Shown: positions 8,997-16,588 of the stretch, one piece after another | How the letters are laid out: every line of letters starts with the position of its first letter | Position numbering within the stretch: position 1 is the stretch's first letter | DNA from: Paraburkholderia sp. CNPSo 3272 | GTDB lineage: Bacteria; Pseudomonadota; Gammaproteobacteria; Burkholderiales; Burkholderiaceae | DNA: 64,000 bases | NCBI RefSeq assembly: GCF_024206495.1 | Contig: NZ_JAMBPQ010000012.1 | Location: 1 to 64,000 of the forward strand | Direction of reading: 5' to 3' | Notes under the pieces: model-generated | What the model saw: only the letters and a program-made list of their open reading frames with translations | Databases searched by the model: none | Told to the model about the DNA's origin: nothing | Position numbers and translations under genes: made by a program

Positions 8997-10268
8997 ATGA
9001 CCAGCATGATCGACATCGATCCCCCCGGCTTCCAGTCGCGCCCTATCGCCGGCGAAGAAGGTGCCCGCCGCACCGTGCTGTACGGCGGCTACACCGTCTT
9101 CAGCGTGTTCCAGCCCGTGTTTTCGGTTGCGCACCGGCGCGCGATCGGCTATCACGCGTCGCTGCGCGCGCACGATGAGCAAGGCCAGCAGGCGCCGTCG
9201 CAGGAGGTGTTCACGCAGGCGGCGCGCCGCGGCGACCTGCTAGAACTGGGGCGCCTCGCGGAATCGCTGCATCTGGGCAATTTCAACGCGTTCGATTCGC
9301 ATGACGAATGGCTGTTTCTGAGCCTGCACCCGGCCGCGCTAATGGACACGAGTTACGGCGACGCCCTGCTCGCCGGCCTCAAGGCGCTCGGCCTGCAGCC
9401 GCAGCGCGTGGTGCTGGAAGTGTCGGAACAGGCGGGCGGCGAGAATCCGCGCTTCGCGGAGATCATCGACGGATTGCGCAAGGCGGGCTTCGTGATCGCG
9501 CTGGATGGTTTCGGCGCGAAGCATTCGAACATCGACCGCGTGTGGCAGGTCCGGCCCGATATCGTCACGCTCGACCGCAGCCTGCTCGCCCAGGCGAGTC
9601 GCCACGCGCATATCGAGCGCGTGCTGCCGGGGCTCGTCTCTATGCTGCACGAGTCAGGTCAGCTCGTGCTCGTGGGCGGCCTTTCGACCGAGCGCGACGC
9701 ACTGATCGCGCTGGAGAGCAACGCCGACTTCGTGCAGGGTGCGTATTTCGCGCGACCCGACGTCGAGCCGGTGCCGCCGGCCAAGGCCGCGCAGCTCATG
9801 GACGATCTTTCGTCGCGCCTGCGCGAGCGCGTGGCCGCGCGCGAGCGTTCGCAGTCGGCGCGTCTCGCGCCGTACGTGAGCGCCATCGAAGCGGCGGCGA
9901 AGCAGCTTGCCGAGGGCGCGAACATAAGCGACGCCACGCTGCCGCTGCTAGGCCTCGACGACACGGCGCGCTGCTTCCTGCTCGACGCGTCGGGCCGCCA
10001 GATCGGCGACAACGTGCTGCCCGACGGCCGCACGTCGCAGCGCGCCAAGCGCTTCCGGCCGCTGCTGCATTCCGAGGGCGCAAGCTGGGAACGGCGGCCT
10101 TACTTCATCGGCGCAATGAAGGCGCCAGGCCGCGTGCAGTTCACGCCGCCCTATCTGTCGATCAACGAGGCGCACCTGTGCGTCACGGCCTCGGTCGCCG
10201 TGCAAACGGAGCACGGCGTGCAGGTGTTGTGCGTCGATATCAACTGGGACGCCGCGTTGCGCGGCTAG
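8997..10268 (+). CDS. Degenerate EAL domain protein with YkuI-type C-terminal sensor domain
   Basis: 423 aa. The EAL fold runs over about residues 35-270. Several catalytic motifs are altered: the EALxR signature reads HASLR, DDFG reads DGFG and the usual KID segment reads LDRSL. The Glu of LEVSEQ is kept. It is therefore more likely a c-di-GMP receptor or inactive enzyme than a phosphodiesterase. The last 150 residues (CFLLDASGRQIGDNV, YLSINEAHLCVTASV) match the PAS/Cache-like domain found C-terminal to EAL in YkuI. There are no membrane segments, so it is cytoplasmic. It is convergent with the sigma factor gene across a hexamer repeat. Confidence 0.8.
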   Translation: MTSMIDIDPPGFQSRPIAGEEGARRTVLYGGYTVFSVFQPVFSVAHRRAIGYHASLRAHDEQGQQAPSQEVFTQAARRGDLLELGRLAESLHLGNFNAFDSHDEWLFLSLHPAALMDTSYGDALLAGLKALGLQPQRVVLEVSEQAGGENPRFAEIIDGLRKAGFVIALDGFGAKHSNIDRVWQVRPDIVTLDRSLLAQASRHAHIERVLPGLVSMLHESGQLVLVGGLSTERDALIALESNADFVQGAYFARPDVEPVPPAKAAQLMDDLSSRLRERVAARERSQSARLAPYVSAIEAAAKQLAEGANISDATLPLLGLDDTARCFLLDASGRQIGDNVLPDGRTSQRAKRFRPLLHSEGASWERRPYFIGAMKAPGRVQFTPPYLSINEAHLCVTASVAVQTEHGVQVLCVDINWDAALRG

Positions 10269-10278
10269 CGTGCGTTCA

Positions 10279-10321
10279 GGCTGAGGCTGAGGCTGAGGCT
10301 CACGCTCACGCTCACGCTCAC
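10279..10321. repeat. Hexanucleotide tandem repeat tract
   Basis: Three and a half GGCTGA units (10279-10300) run directly into four GCTCAC units (10298-10321). The tract fills the gap between the EAL gene stop (10268) and the sigma factor stop (10318-10320), touching the latter. It looks like a slippage-prone simple-sequence repeat. The two units are not reverse complements, so it is not a hairpin terminator. Confidence 0.85.
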
Positions 10322-11430
10322 GCGAGGACGAGCGGCTGCGCGAGCAGGTTCGCGCCGCCGTGTGTGGTGGACGCGCGGGCGGTGACGGTGAGCGTGGACA
10401 CGCACGCCGCGCCGTCGCTCGAGGCGAGCCGTGCCAGCATCTTGCGCACTGCCTCGCCGCCGAAAGCCCGGTTGGCCGCCTGGAGCCGGTTGGCCGGCCC
10501 CGCGCTCCCCTCCTCCATTGCCGCGATACACACGACCGGCCCGGGCAGCCCGTCGCGGTCGTCGCGCACATGCAGCCAGGCCGCGAACGCACCGTCCTGC
10601 GCGACGAGCGCCACGCCCGGCTCGCCGTCCAGCGCCAGTGCTTCGGCGCGCAAAACGTGCGCGGCGGGCGCTTCCTGCCGGGACTCGCCGTGAGCCGCTT
10701 CGGCCACGCTCGCCGCGACGAGCGCGTTTGCCGTCACCCCCAGCAAATCCATTAATCCCGCGCGATCGTGTGCATGCAGCACGTCGCGCAAACGCTCGAC
10801 CGTGCGCGCGTGCTGCACTTTGTCGGCTGGCGCCGCCTGCGGCGCGGCCTCGCGGGCGAGGCGAACGCGGGCACGCCGCACGATCTGCCGACAATGCTCG
10901 TTCGTGCAGCCGGTCAGCGCGCCGATCTGCGCGTAGTCGCAGTCGAAGGCCTCGCGCAGCACGAACACCGCCTGCTCGAGCGGTCCCAGCCTTTCGAGCA
11001 GGAGCCGCAGTGCGTCCGAGAAGCGCCGCGTGCGCAACCCCGCCTCTTCCGCCGAAGGCGCCGCATCATCGAGCCATGAGGCCTCGTGTTCGCCCGCGTG
11101 CTCGCGACGCAGGCGCCGCAGCCTGTCTATGGCGAGCCGCACGGTGACCGTGGCGAGCCACGCCTGCGGTGCGCGCAAGGCCGGTGCGTCGGCGTCGCGC
11201 CAGCGGAACCACGCGTCCTGCACGACGTCCTCGGCCTCCGCGCGGCTGCCCAGCACGCGTGCGGCCAGCGCAATGAGCCGCCCGCGCGCCTCGCCGAAGG
11301 CGGCGGCGCGGCGAGCGTCGGTCCACGCCGCTGCCTCTGGCCCGGCTTCGTCGCTCACTGGGGTCGCAGCCTCATTGCGCCCAGCACCCTCCAGACTCGT
11401 TGCTTCGATTGTGTCGATCGCTTGCGTCAT
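10318..11430 (-). CDS. ECF-type RNA polymerase sigma factor with C-terminal extension
   Basis: 370 aa, about twice the length of a simple ECF sigma. Region 2 (about residues 40-105) contains GSRAEAEDVVQDAWFRW and LATVTVRLAIDRLRR. Region 4 (about 135-190) contains LGPLEQAVFVLREAFDCDYAQIG and an HTH. The last 160 residues resemble the SnoaL-like C-terminal domain of SigJ/ECF41-type factors, which tunes activity in place of a separate anti-sigma factor. No anti-sigma gene is adjacent, in keeping with that. Targets are unknown. Confidence 0.85.
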   Translation of the reverse strand: MTQAIDTIEATSLEGAGRNEAATPVSDEAGPEAAAWTDARRAAAFGEARGRLIALAARVLGSRAEAEDVVQDAWFRWRDADAPALRAPQAWLATVTVRLAIDRLRRLRREHAGEHEASWLDDAAPSAEEAGLRTRRFSDALRLLLERLGPLEQAVFVLREAFDCDYAQIGALTGCTNEHCRQIVRRARVRLAREAAPQAAPADKVQHARTVERLRDVLHAHDRAGLMDLLGVTANALVAASVAEAAHGESRQEAPAAHVLRAEALALDGEPGVALVAQDGAFAAWLHVRDDRDGLPGPVVCIAAMEEGSAGPANRLQAANRAFGGEAVRKMLARLASSDGAACVSTLTVTARASTTHGGANLLAQPLVLA

Positions 11431-11621
11431 TCGCTTCGCTCCTTGGCCATGCGTGCTCGCTTCCGCCCGTTTCCCTCATGACGTCCGGCACACGGCCGGC
11501 GTGACAGCCGCTCGCGAAAATATTCTCGTCACGCGCGGGCCGCGCCGGGCGTCATGACAACAGCGGCGCAATCGCGCCGCCAACGCCAACCGCCGCCAAC
11601 GGAAAAAACACGAGGCCACTC

Positions 11622-12266
11622 ATGCCATCCTTTGCACTGAATCATGCAGCATTGCCGCCGAGCGCGCTCAATCTCGTCCCGACCGTGATCGAAACCTCGG
11701 GGCGCGGCGAGCGCGCCTACGACATCTACTCGCGCCTGTTGCGCGAGCGCATCGTGTTCCTCGTCGGGCCGGTGACCGAGCAAAGCGCGAGCCTCGTAGT
11801 CGCGCAACTGCTCTTTCTCGAAGCGGAAAACGCGGACAAGGACATCAGCTTCTATATCAACTCGCCGGGCGGGTCGGTCTACGACGGACTCGCCATTTAC
11901 GACACGATGCAATTCATCAAGCCCGATGTCTCGACACTGTGCACGGGTTTCGCCGCCAGCATGGGGTCGTTTTTGCTCGCCGCGGGCGCGCATGGAAAAC
12001 GCTTCGCACTACCAAACGCGCGCATCATGATCCATCAGCCTTCGGGTGGCGGCCAGGGCACCGCCGCCGATGTCGAGCTGCAGGCGCGCGAGATCCTGTA
12101 TCTGCGCGAGCGCCTGAACGCGATGCTCGCCGCGCGTACCGGACGCAGCATCGAGCAGATCGCGCACGACAGCGACCGCGACAACTTCATGTCGGCCCAG
12201 GCGGCCGCCGAATACGGCTTGATCGACCGCGTGCTCGAGTCACGCAACGACCCGTTACTGCGCTAA
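11622..12266 (+). CDS. clpP: ClpP-family serine protease subunit (orphan paralogue)
   Basis: 214 aa. The Ser-His-Asp triad is present: Ser in GFAASMGSFLL (about residue 110), His in IMIHQPSGG (about 135), and Asp in the DSDRDNFMSA region (about 185). The protein should form the heptameric rings that degrade proteins delivered by ClpA or ClpX. Neither tig nor clpX is nearby. Burkholderiales usually carry the main clpP beside clpX, so this is probably a second copy. The N-terminus (about 20 residues before the VPTVIETSGRGER motif) suits a mature ClpP with a short propeptide. Confidence 0.9.
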   Translation: MPSFALNHAALPPSALNLVPTVIETSGRGERAYDIYSRLLRERIVFLVGPVTEQSASLVVAQLLFLEAENADKDISFYINSPGGSVYDGLAIYDTMQFIKPDVSTLCTGFAASMGSFLLAAGAHGKRFALPNARIMIHQPSGGGQGTAADVELQAREILYLRERLNAMLAARTGRSIEQIAHDSDRDNFMSAQAAAEYGLIDRVLESRNDPLLR

Positions 12267-12291
12267 GGCGCGGTGTTTGCGGCTCGCGAAC

Positions 12292-12942
12292 TCACGCGAG
12301 CCGCACGGCGAGCCACGCCGCCAGCACGCCCTTGTACTCGGCGACCAGCAGCTTGCGCTCCTTCGGCTTCGCCGCGGCGTATAGTGGGTTGAGGCTCTTG
12401 ATGATCTGCAGCATGACTTCGGCCACGCGATAGGCCTCATCGCACGCAAGCGCCGGCTGATAACGCAGGAAGAGCGCCGTGAAACGCTGGCGCAGCAGAT
12501 TGCGCACGGCCGCATCGCGCCTGAAGCCGAGCGGCACGGAAAGCAGGGGCAAATACGCGGGATAGTCGTGCATCAGATCGACCATCAGGTCGAACAGACG
12601 CTCGACAAGCTGCGCGAGCGGCAGCTTGCCTGCGTCGTCGTGCGCGGCGATGAGCGCGCTCCAGCGCGCGTCCATTTCGTCGCCGTAGCGCTTGCGCAGT
12701 GCGAGGGCGAGTGCCTCCTTGTTCGGAAAGTACTGGTACGCCGCGCCCACCGAAACGCCCGCCTGCTGCGCGATCTGCGTCATCGTCGCCGCTTCGAAGC
12801 CGCGCTCGGCGAAGGCTTCGCCGGCGGCTTCGAGCAGCGCGTCGACCGTGCGCGCCGCGCGTTCCTGGCGCGGCACGCGCCGGGCGTTTTCGCGTGCCGC
12901 TTCCTTTTGCGCCTCCTTGCGCGCGAGCGGGTCTGCCGCCAT
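12292..12942 (-). CDS. TetR/AcrR-family transcriptional regulator
   Basis: 216 aa from the ATG at 12942, chosen because GGAGG lies 8-10 nt upstream. A GTG 18 nt further out overlaps the operator. After a charged N-terminal arm, the TetR DNA-binding domain (about residues 25-75) has ALLEAAGEAFAERGFEAATM and QIAQQAGVSVGAAYQYFPNK. The C-terminal ligand domain is less conserved. It is divergent from an isochorismatase-like hydrolase with a strong dyad between them, so it probably represses both. Confidence 0.92.
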   Translation of the reverse strand: MAADPLARKEAQKEAARENARRVPRQERAARTVDALLEAAGEAFAERGFEAATMTQIAQQAGVSVGAAYQYFPNKEALALALRKRYGDEMDARWSALIAAHDDAGKLPLAQLVERLFDLMVDLMHDYPAYLPLLSVPLGFRRDAAVRNLLRQRFTALFLRYQPALACDEAYRVAEVMLQIIKSLNPLYAAAKPKERKLLVAEYKGVLAAWLAVRLA

Positions 12943-12954
12943 ATCTGAAGCCTC

Positions 12955-13002
12955 CTTCACATTCGTGTATGATTATGTGAAGCCATCCTCACATATAGGT
13001 GA
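12955..13002. promoter_or_regulatory. TetR-type operator with repeated TTCACAT half-sites
   Basis: CTTCACAT at 12955-12962 is matched inverted by ATGTGAAG at 12975-12982, a perfect 8-bp dyad with a 12-nt spacer. The second arm also pairs with TCACATA at 12989-12995 (TATGTGA from 12974). A further weaker TCAC-N6-GTGA (12989-13002) abuts the hydrolase start codon. The array fills the 63-bp gap between the divergent TetR and hydrolase genes, so bound repressor would block both. Confidence 0.75.
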
Positions 13003-13005
13003 ACC

Positions 13006-13581
13006 ATGACGCAAGCACTTTCACTGAACGCGCGCACCACGGCGCTCGTGATGATCGACCTTCAGCACGGCATCGTAGGCCGCCAGATCGCGCCCTATAG
13101 CGGCGCGCAGGTCGTCGCCAACGCCAGACCGCTCGCCGACGCACTGCGCGCCAAGGGCGGCACCGTCGTCTGGGTGCACGTGCTCCTGAACGAATTGCTC
13201 TCGCTGCCCGCCGACGCGCCCGGCCGCACGCCCGACACGCCGCCAGCCCCGGCCGAAGCCTCCGAACTCGTGCCCGAGATCGGCGCGCAACCCGGGGACG
13301 TGATCATCGCCAAGCGCCAATGGGGCGCGTTCTACGGCACCAACCTCGAGCAGCAGCTGCGCCGCCGCGGCATCGACACCATCGTCATCGGCGGTATCGC
13401 CACGAACTTCGGCGTCGAGTCCACCGCGCGCGCGGCGTTCGATCTCGGCTTCAGGCTCGTGTTCGTCGAAGATGCCACGTCGGGTCTGAACGAAGAGATG
13501 CATCACTTCTCGTTCGAGAAGCTGTTCCGCCACATGGGCCACGTGCGCTCGACGCAGGAAACCATCGCCGCGTTTGCGTAA
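13006..13581 (+). CDS. Isochorismatase-like hydrolase lacking the usual catalytic cysteine
   Basis: 191 aa. The fold motifs are clear: the catalytic Asp in LVMIDLQHG (residue about 19), the Lys in AKRQWGAFYG (about 104), and the cis-peptide segment IGGIATNFGVESTARAA. In cysteine hydrolases of this family that last segment carries a nucleophilic Cys. Here the position is Gly, as in true isochorismatases such as PhzD. It may thus hydrolyse a vinyl ether rather than an amide, but its substrate is unknown. It is under the divergent TetR repressor. Confidence 0.85.
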   Translation: MTQALSLNARTTALVMIDLQHGIVGRQIAPYSGAQVVANARPLADALRAKGGTVVWVHVLLNELLSLPADAPGRTPDTPPAPAEASELVPEIGAQPGDVIIAKRQWGAFYGTNLEQQLRRRGIDTIVIGGIATNFGVESTARAAFDLGFRLVFVEDATSGLNEEMHHFSFEKLFRHMGHVRSTQETIAAFA

Positions 13582-13599
13582 AACGCTTCGCGCAAAACA

Positions 13600-13631
13600 A
13601 AAAAGCCCTCGATTCGCATCGAGGGCTTTTT
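13600..13631. terminator. Bidirectional intrinsic terminator
   Basis: Stem GCCCTCGAT / ATCGAGGGC (13605-13613 and 13618-13626), loop TCGC, with A-tract before and T-tract after. It serves both the hydrolase gene on + and sodB on -. Confidence 0.92.
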
Positions 13632-13674
13632 GCATGTGCCGCAGCCAGTGCGGCGCATTCAGCAGGGCTTCGTA

Positions 13675-14253
13675 TCAAGCGAAGTTTTGTGCTGCGAAGT
13701 CCCAGTTCACGATGTTCCAGAACGCTTCGACGAACTTCGGACGCGCGTTGCGGTAGTCGATGTAGTAAGCGTGTTCCCACACGTCGATCGTGAGAAGCGC
13801 ACGGGCGTCGGTCGTGAGCGGCGTGGCGGCGTTGCTGGTCGACACGATGTCGAGCGAGCCGTCTGCTTTCTTCACGAGCCACGTCCAGCCCGAACCGAAG
13901 TTGCCCACGGCAGCCTTCGTAAAGGCTTCCTTGAACGCGTCGTAGGAGCCCCACTTCGCGTTGATCGCCTCGCCGAGCGCGCCCGACGGTGCGCCGCCGC
14001 CTTGCGGCGAGAGGCTGTTCCAGAAGAACGTGTGATTCCAGATCTGCGCCGAGTTGTTGAACACGCCACCCGACGACTTCTTGACGATCTCTTCGAGCGA
14101 GAGCTTTTCGAACTCGGTGCCCGGAATCAGGTTATTCAGATTCGTGACGTAAGCCTGGTGGTGCTTGCCGTAGTGGAACTCGAGCGTCTCTTCCGACATG
14201 TGCGGAGCGAGGGCGTTCTTCGCGAACGGCAGCGGCGGGAGCGTAAATGACAT
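13675..14253 (-). CDS. sodB: Superoxide dismutase [Fe] SodB
   Basis: 192 aa, the usual length. The four metal ligands lie in family motifs: His in EFHYGKHHQAY (about residue 27), His in IWNHTFFWN (about 74), Asp and His in DVWEHAYYIDY (about 157-161). Local context (AGxFN replaced by GGVFNNSAQ, GSGWTWLV) fits the iron-dependent cytoplasmic enzyme that dismutates superoxide. The ATG at 14253 has AAGGAA upstream. A longer open frame to 14433 runs through the promoter and is rejected. Confidence 0.97.
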   Translation of the reverse strand: MSFTLPPLPFAKNALAPHMSEETLEFHYGKHHQAYVTNLNNLIPGTEFEKLSLEEIVKKSSGGVFNNSAQIWNHTFFWNSLSPQGGGAPSGALGEAINAKWGSYDAFKEAFTKAAVGNFGSGWTWLVKKADGSLDIVSTSNAATPLTTDARALLTIDVWEHAYYIDYRNARPKFVEAFWNIVNWDFAAQNFA

Positions 14254-14313
14254 GATGCGGTTCCTTCGTCGTGTTATGGGGAGTTCTGCGTGATAACCGG
14301 CATGGAGCACTCG

Positions 14314-14342
14314 ATTGTAGGCGAGTTGGAATAACCCCGCAA
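14314..14342 (-). promoter_or_regulatory. sodB promoter
   Basis: On the - strand TTGCGG (14342-14337) is followed after exactly 17 nt by TACAAT (14319-14314), about 60 nt before the sodB ATG. This is a good sigma-70 match. Confidence 0.7.
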
Positions 14343-14653
14343 ACGAGCGGCCTTTATGCCGGATATCGTTTGCGCGGGGCTTTTCCGAATCAACCGCGAT
14401 GCGTTTTGCGCCGATGCAATGACGCTCGAACAACGCTTTTCATGCCGCGCTTTCCATGCCCGCTTCGCACGCAGGCAAGACGGCTGCAATCGCTTTGCAA
14501 CCTCCGCGCAACCGATGTGCAAACTTCCTGCAACGAGACTGCAACAATGGTTCGCCGCCACGATGATTCGTCGGGGCGAAGCGATCGGGCGATTGCGCCG
14601 GTGCCTGGCTGAGTAGCAAGCAACGGGCCCGGCAGGCCGGCTGCGCGCCGAGC
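14343..14653. other. Intergenic region upstream of sodB and downstream of xseA
   Basis: About 310 bp between the sodB promoter and the xseA stop. I see no conserved reading frame, RNA gene or convincing terminator. Several CAACG/GCAA-rich stretches occur around 14480-14550 but form no clear repeat. Confidence 0.5.
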
Positions 14654-16030
14654 TCAGAAACCGTCGGCGAGGCGCGGCTGGACATCGGCGAGCGCGACGT
14701 CGGCGCTGCCCTGCGCGAGGTGCACCGTAAGCCGCTTACCCGGTTTGAGCGTGGCGGGCGAGCGCACGGCCGCGCCGCTTTGCGCGTCGAGCAGCGCCGC
14801 GTAACCTCGCTCAAACGTGCGCTGCGGGCTCAGCACTTCGAGCCGCGCCGTGAGTTCCGAAACACGTGCCGCTTCGCGCTCGCGCTGGCGCGCGAAGGCG
14901 CCGTCCAGACGCCGTCCGAGCGACTCCAGCTGGGCGCGCTGCGCGGCGGCGTCGGGCCGCGCTCGCTGCCAGCGCATTTGCATGACGTTCAGGCGCGCAC
15001 GCGCCTCGGCGCTGGCACGCGAGCCCGCCGAGCCGAGCCGTATCGTCAACTGGCGCAAGTGGGTGCGCTGCTGCGCAAGCCGCTCGACGGGCGAAACGAG
15101 CCGGCGCGCCAGCCAGTCGAGCTGCTGCGCGCGCCGCTCGAGCAGACGGCCGAAATCGCGGGCGAGCGCGGCATGGCGCTGGTCGAGGTCGCGCAGCAGC
15201 AGCGTGCGCTGCGGACTGACGAGTTCGGCCGCGCCAGTGGGCGTCGGCGCGCGCACGTCGGCGGCGAAGTCGGCGATCGTGAAATCGGTTTCGTGCCCCA
15301 CGCCGCTCACCACCGGAATGGCGCTGGCCGCGATCGCGCGTGCAAGCGCCTCGTCGTTGAACGACCACAGGTCCTCGATCGAGCCGCCGCCGCGGCACAG
15401 CACGAGCACGTCCACCTCATTGCGCGCGTTCGCGGTTGCCAGCATCGCCGTGAGTTTCTCTGCCGAGCCCGCGCCCTGCACCGGCGCCGGATAGACGATC
15501 ACCGGCACGTGCGGCGCGCGGCGGCACAGCGTGGTGAGCACGTCGCGCAGCGCGGCGGCCTGCATCGACGTAATCACGCCAATCGCGCGCGCATGCGTGG
15601 GCAGCGCGCGCTTGCGCTCGGCATCGAAGAGCCCTTCGGCCTCGAGTTGCGCCTTCAGTCGCAGGAACGCTTCATAAAGCCGGCCCTGGCCGGTGCGCCG
15701 TACGGCCTCGACGTTCAGCTGAAGTTCGCCGCGCGGCTCGTACATGGTGACGAGCGCGCGCACTTCGATGCGGTCGCCCTCGCGCGGCGTGAATTCGGCG
15801 TACTGCGCGCGGCCGCGGAACATTACGCAGCGAATCTGCGCCTGGGCGTCCTTGATCGAGAAGTACCAGTGGCCACTCGCGGCGCGCGTAAAGTTGGAAA
15901 CTTCGCCGGAAATCCAGGCAAGCGGAAACGTGCGCTCGAGCATCGAGGCGATTGCCCGGTTGAGCGCCGAGACTGGCACGACGACGTCGCCCGAAGGCGC
16001 GGAGGGAGCGGAGAAGCGGTCGGATAGCAT
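14654..16030 (-). CDS. xseA: Exodeoxyribonuclease VII large subunit XseA
   Basis: 458 aa, full length. An N-terminal OB-fold (about residues 18-110; VVPVSALNRAIASMLERTFPL, VSNFTRAASGHWYFSIKD) is followed by the nuclease core (GVITSMQAAALRDVLTTL, VIVYPAPVQGAGSAEKL, LVLCRGGGSIEDLWSFNDE, PVVSGVGHETDFT). A helical C-terminal coiled-coil region and the FERGYA segment follow. With the small subunit XseB it degrades single-stranded DNA and trims substrates for mismatch repair. XseB is not in the window. Confidence 0.97.
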   Translation of the reverse strand: MLSDRFSAPSAPSGDVVVPVSALNRAIASMLERTFPLAWISGEVSNFTRAASGHWYFSIKDAQAQIRCVMFRGRAQYAEFTPREGDRIEVRALVTMYEPRGELQLNVEAVRRTGQGRLYEAFLRLKAQLEAEGLFDAERKRALPTHARAIGVITSMQAAALRDVLTTLCRRAPHVPVIVYPAPVQGAGSAEKLTAMLATANARNEVDVLVLCRGGGSIEDLWSFNDEALARAIAASAIPVVSGVGHETDFTIADFAADVRAPTPTGAAELVSPQRTLLLRDLDQRHAALARDFGRLLERRAQQLDWLARRLVSPVERLAQQRTHLRQLTIRLGSAGSRASAEARARLNVMQMRWQRARPDAAAQRAQLESLGRRLDGAFARQREREAARVSELTARLEVLSPQRTFERGYAALLDAQSGAAVRSPATLKPGKRLTVHLAQGSADVALADVQPRLADGF

Positions 16031-16588
16031 GCGTAAGGGTGGGGAGAAACCTTGGCCGGACAGACGATAGACCGTTCAGGGGGCGCTAGTCCAGCACGAA
16101 TGAGACCCGGCCCGCAAACCCCGCGAAGTGTCCACATCGGCGCTGTCATGCGGCATGGTGACCGCAGCCGGCCCGCAAACGCTGAAAAAATACTGATGCC
16201 GTTGATTTTTATACGTTTTTTATCGATATCACATCCTGACAGGCCGATGGAGAGGCCGAAGAATGGGCCTTTGCGCCTTCCCGGGACCTACTTCTCCACA
16301 AAGTTATCCACAGGCGTTGATTTTTCGGGCGTTGCGCGCGGCTTGCAGGCAACCGACAGTTGCGTGCGGCCCGGCAACTTGCCGGGCAACGCCTACCCGC
16401 GCTAGAGTGCCGGGTTCACGAGCGCCTGTGCCGCATCGCGCGAAGCAGCGGTTGCTCGCCTGCGCAGGTCACTCGTCTGCCGGCCTGTTTGTCGCTCAGC
16501 TCACCTGGAACCGGAGAACCGACCCGATGCCCGCCCTGCCTGTCTGCTTCCCGCTTGCCGCGTGCGGCGCTTCGCGCGCAAGTTGCCG
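16031..16588. other. Long intergenic region with AT-rich island and DnaA box
   Basis: About 560 bp between the divergent xseA and lpxK genes. A T-rich island (about 16185-16235) lies in otherwise GC-rich sequence, and a perfect DnaA box follows at 16304-16312. Small open frames here show no family resemblance and look like chance frames. No dnaA, dnaN or parAB genes are near, so this is not a standard oriC. Confidence 0.6.
16304..16312 (+). promoter_or_regulatory. DnaA box (TTATCCACA)
   Basis: An exact match to the strongest DnaA-binding sequence. It lies about 70-120 bp from an AT-rich tract and 277 bp upstream of lpxK. It is a single copy, so regulatory or DnaA-titrating roles are more likely than origin function. 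Confidence 0.6.

Noticed and set aside
10279..10321. A possible CRISPR array
   Set aside because: Units are 6 bp with no spacers and there are no cas genes; it is a simple tandem repeat.
16185..16312. A replication origin at the AT-rich island with a DnaA box
   Set aside because: Only one DnaA box is seen and there is no dnaA, dnaN, repA or parAB gene in the window.
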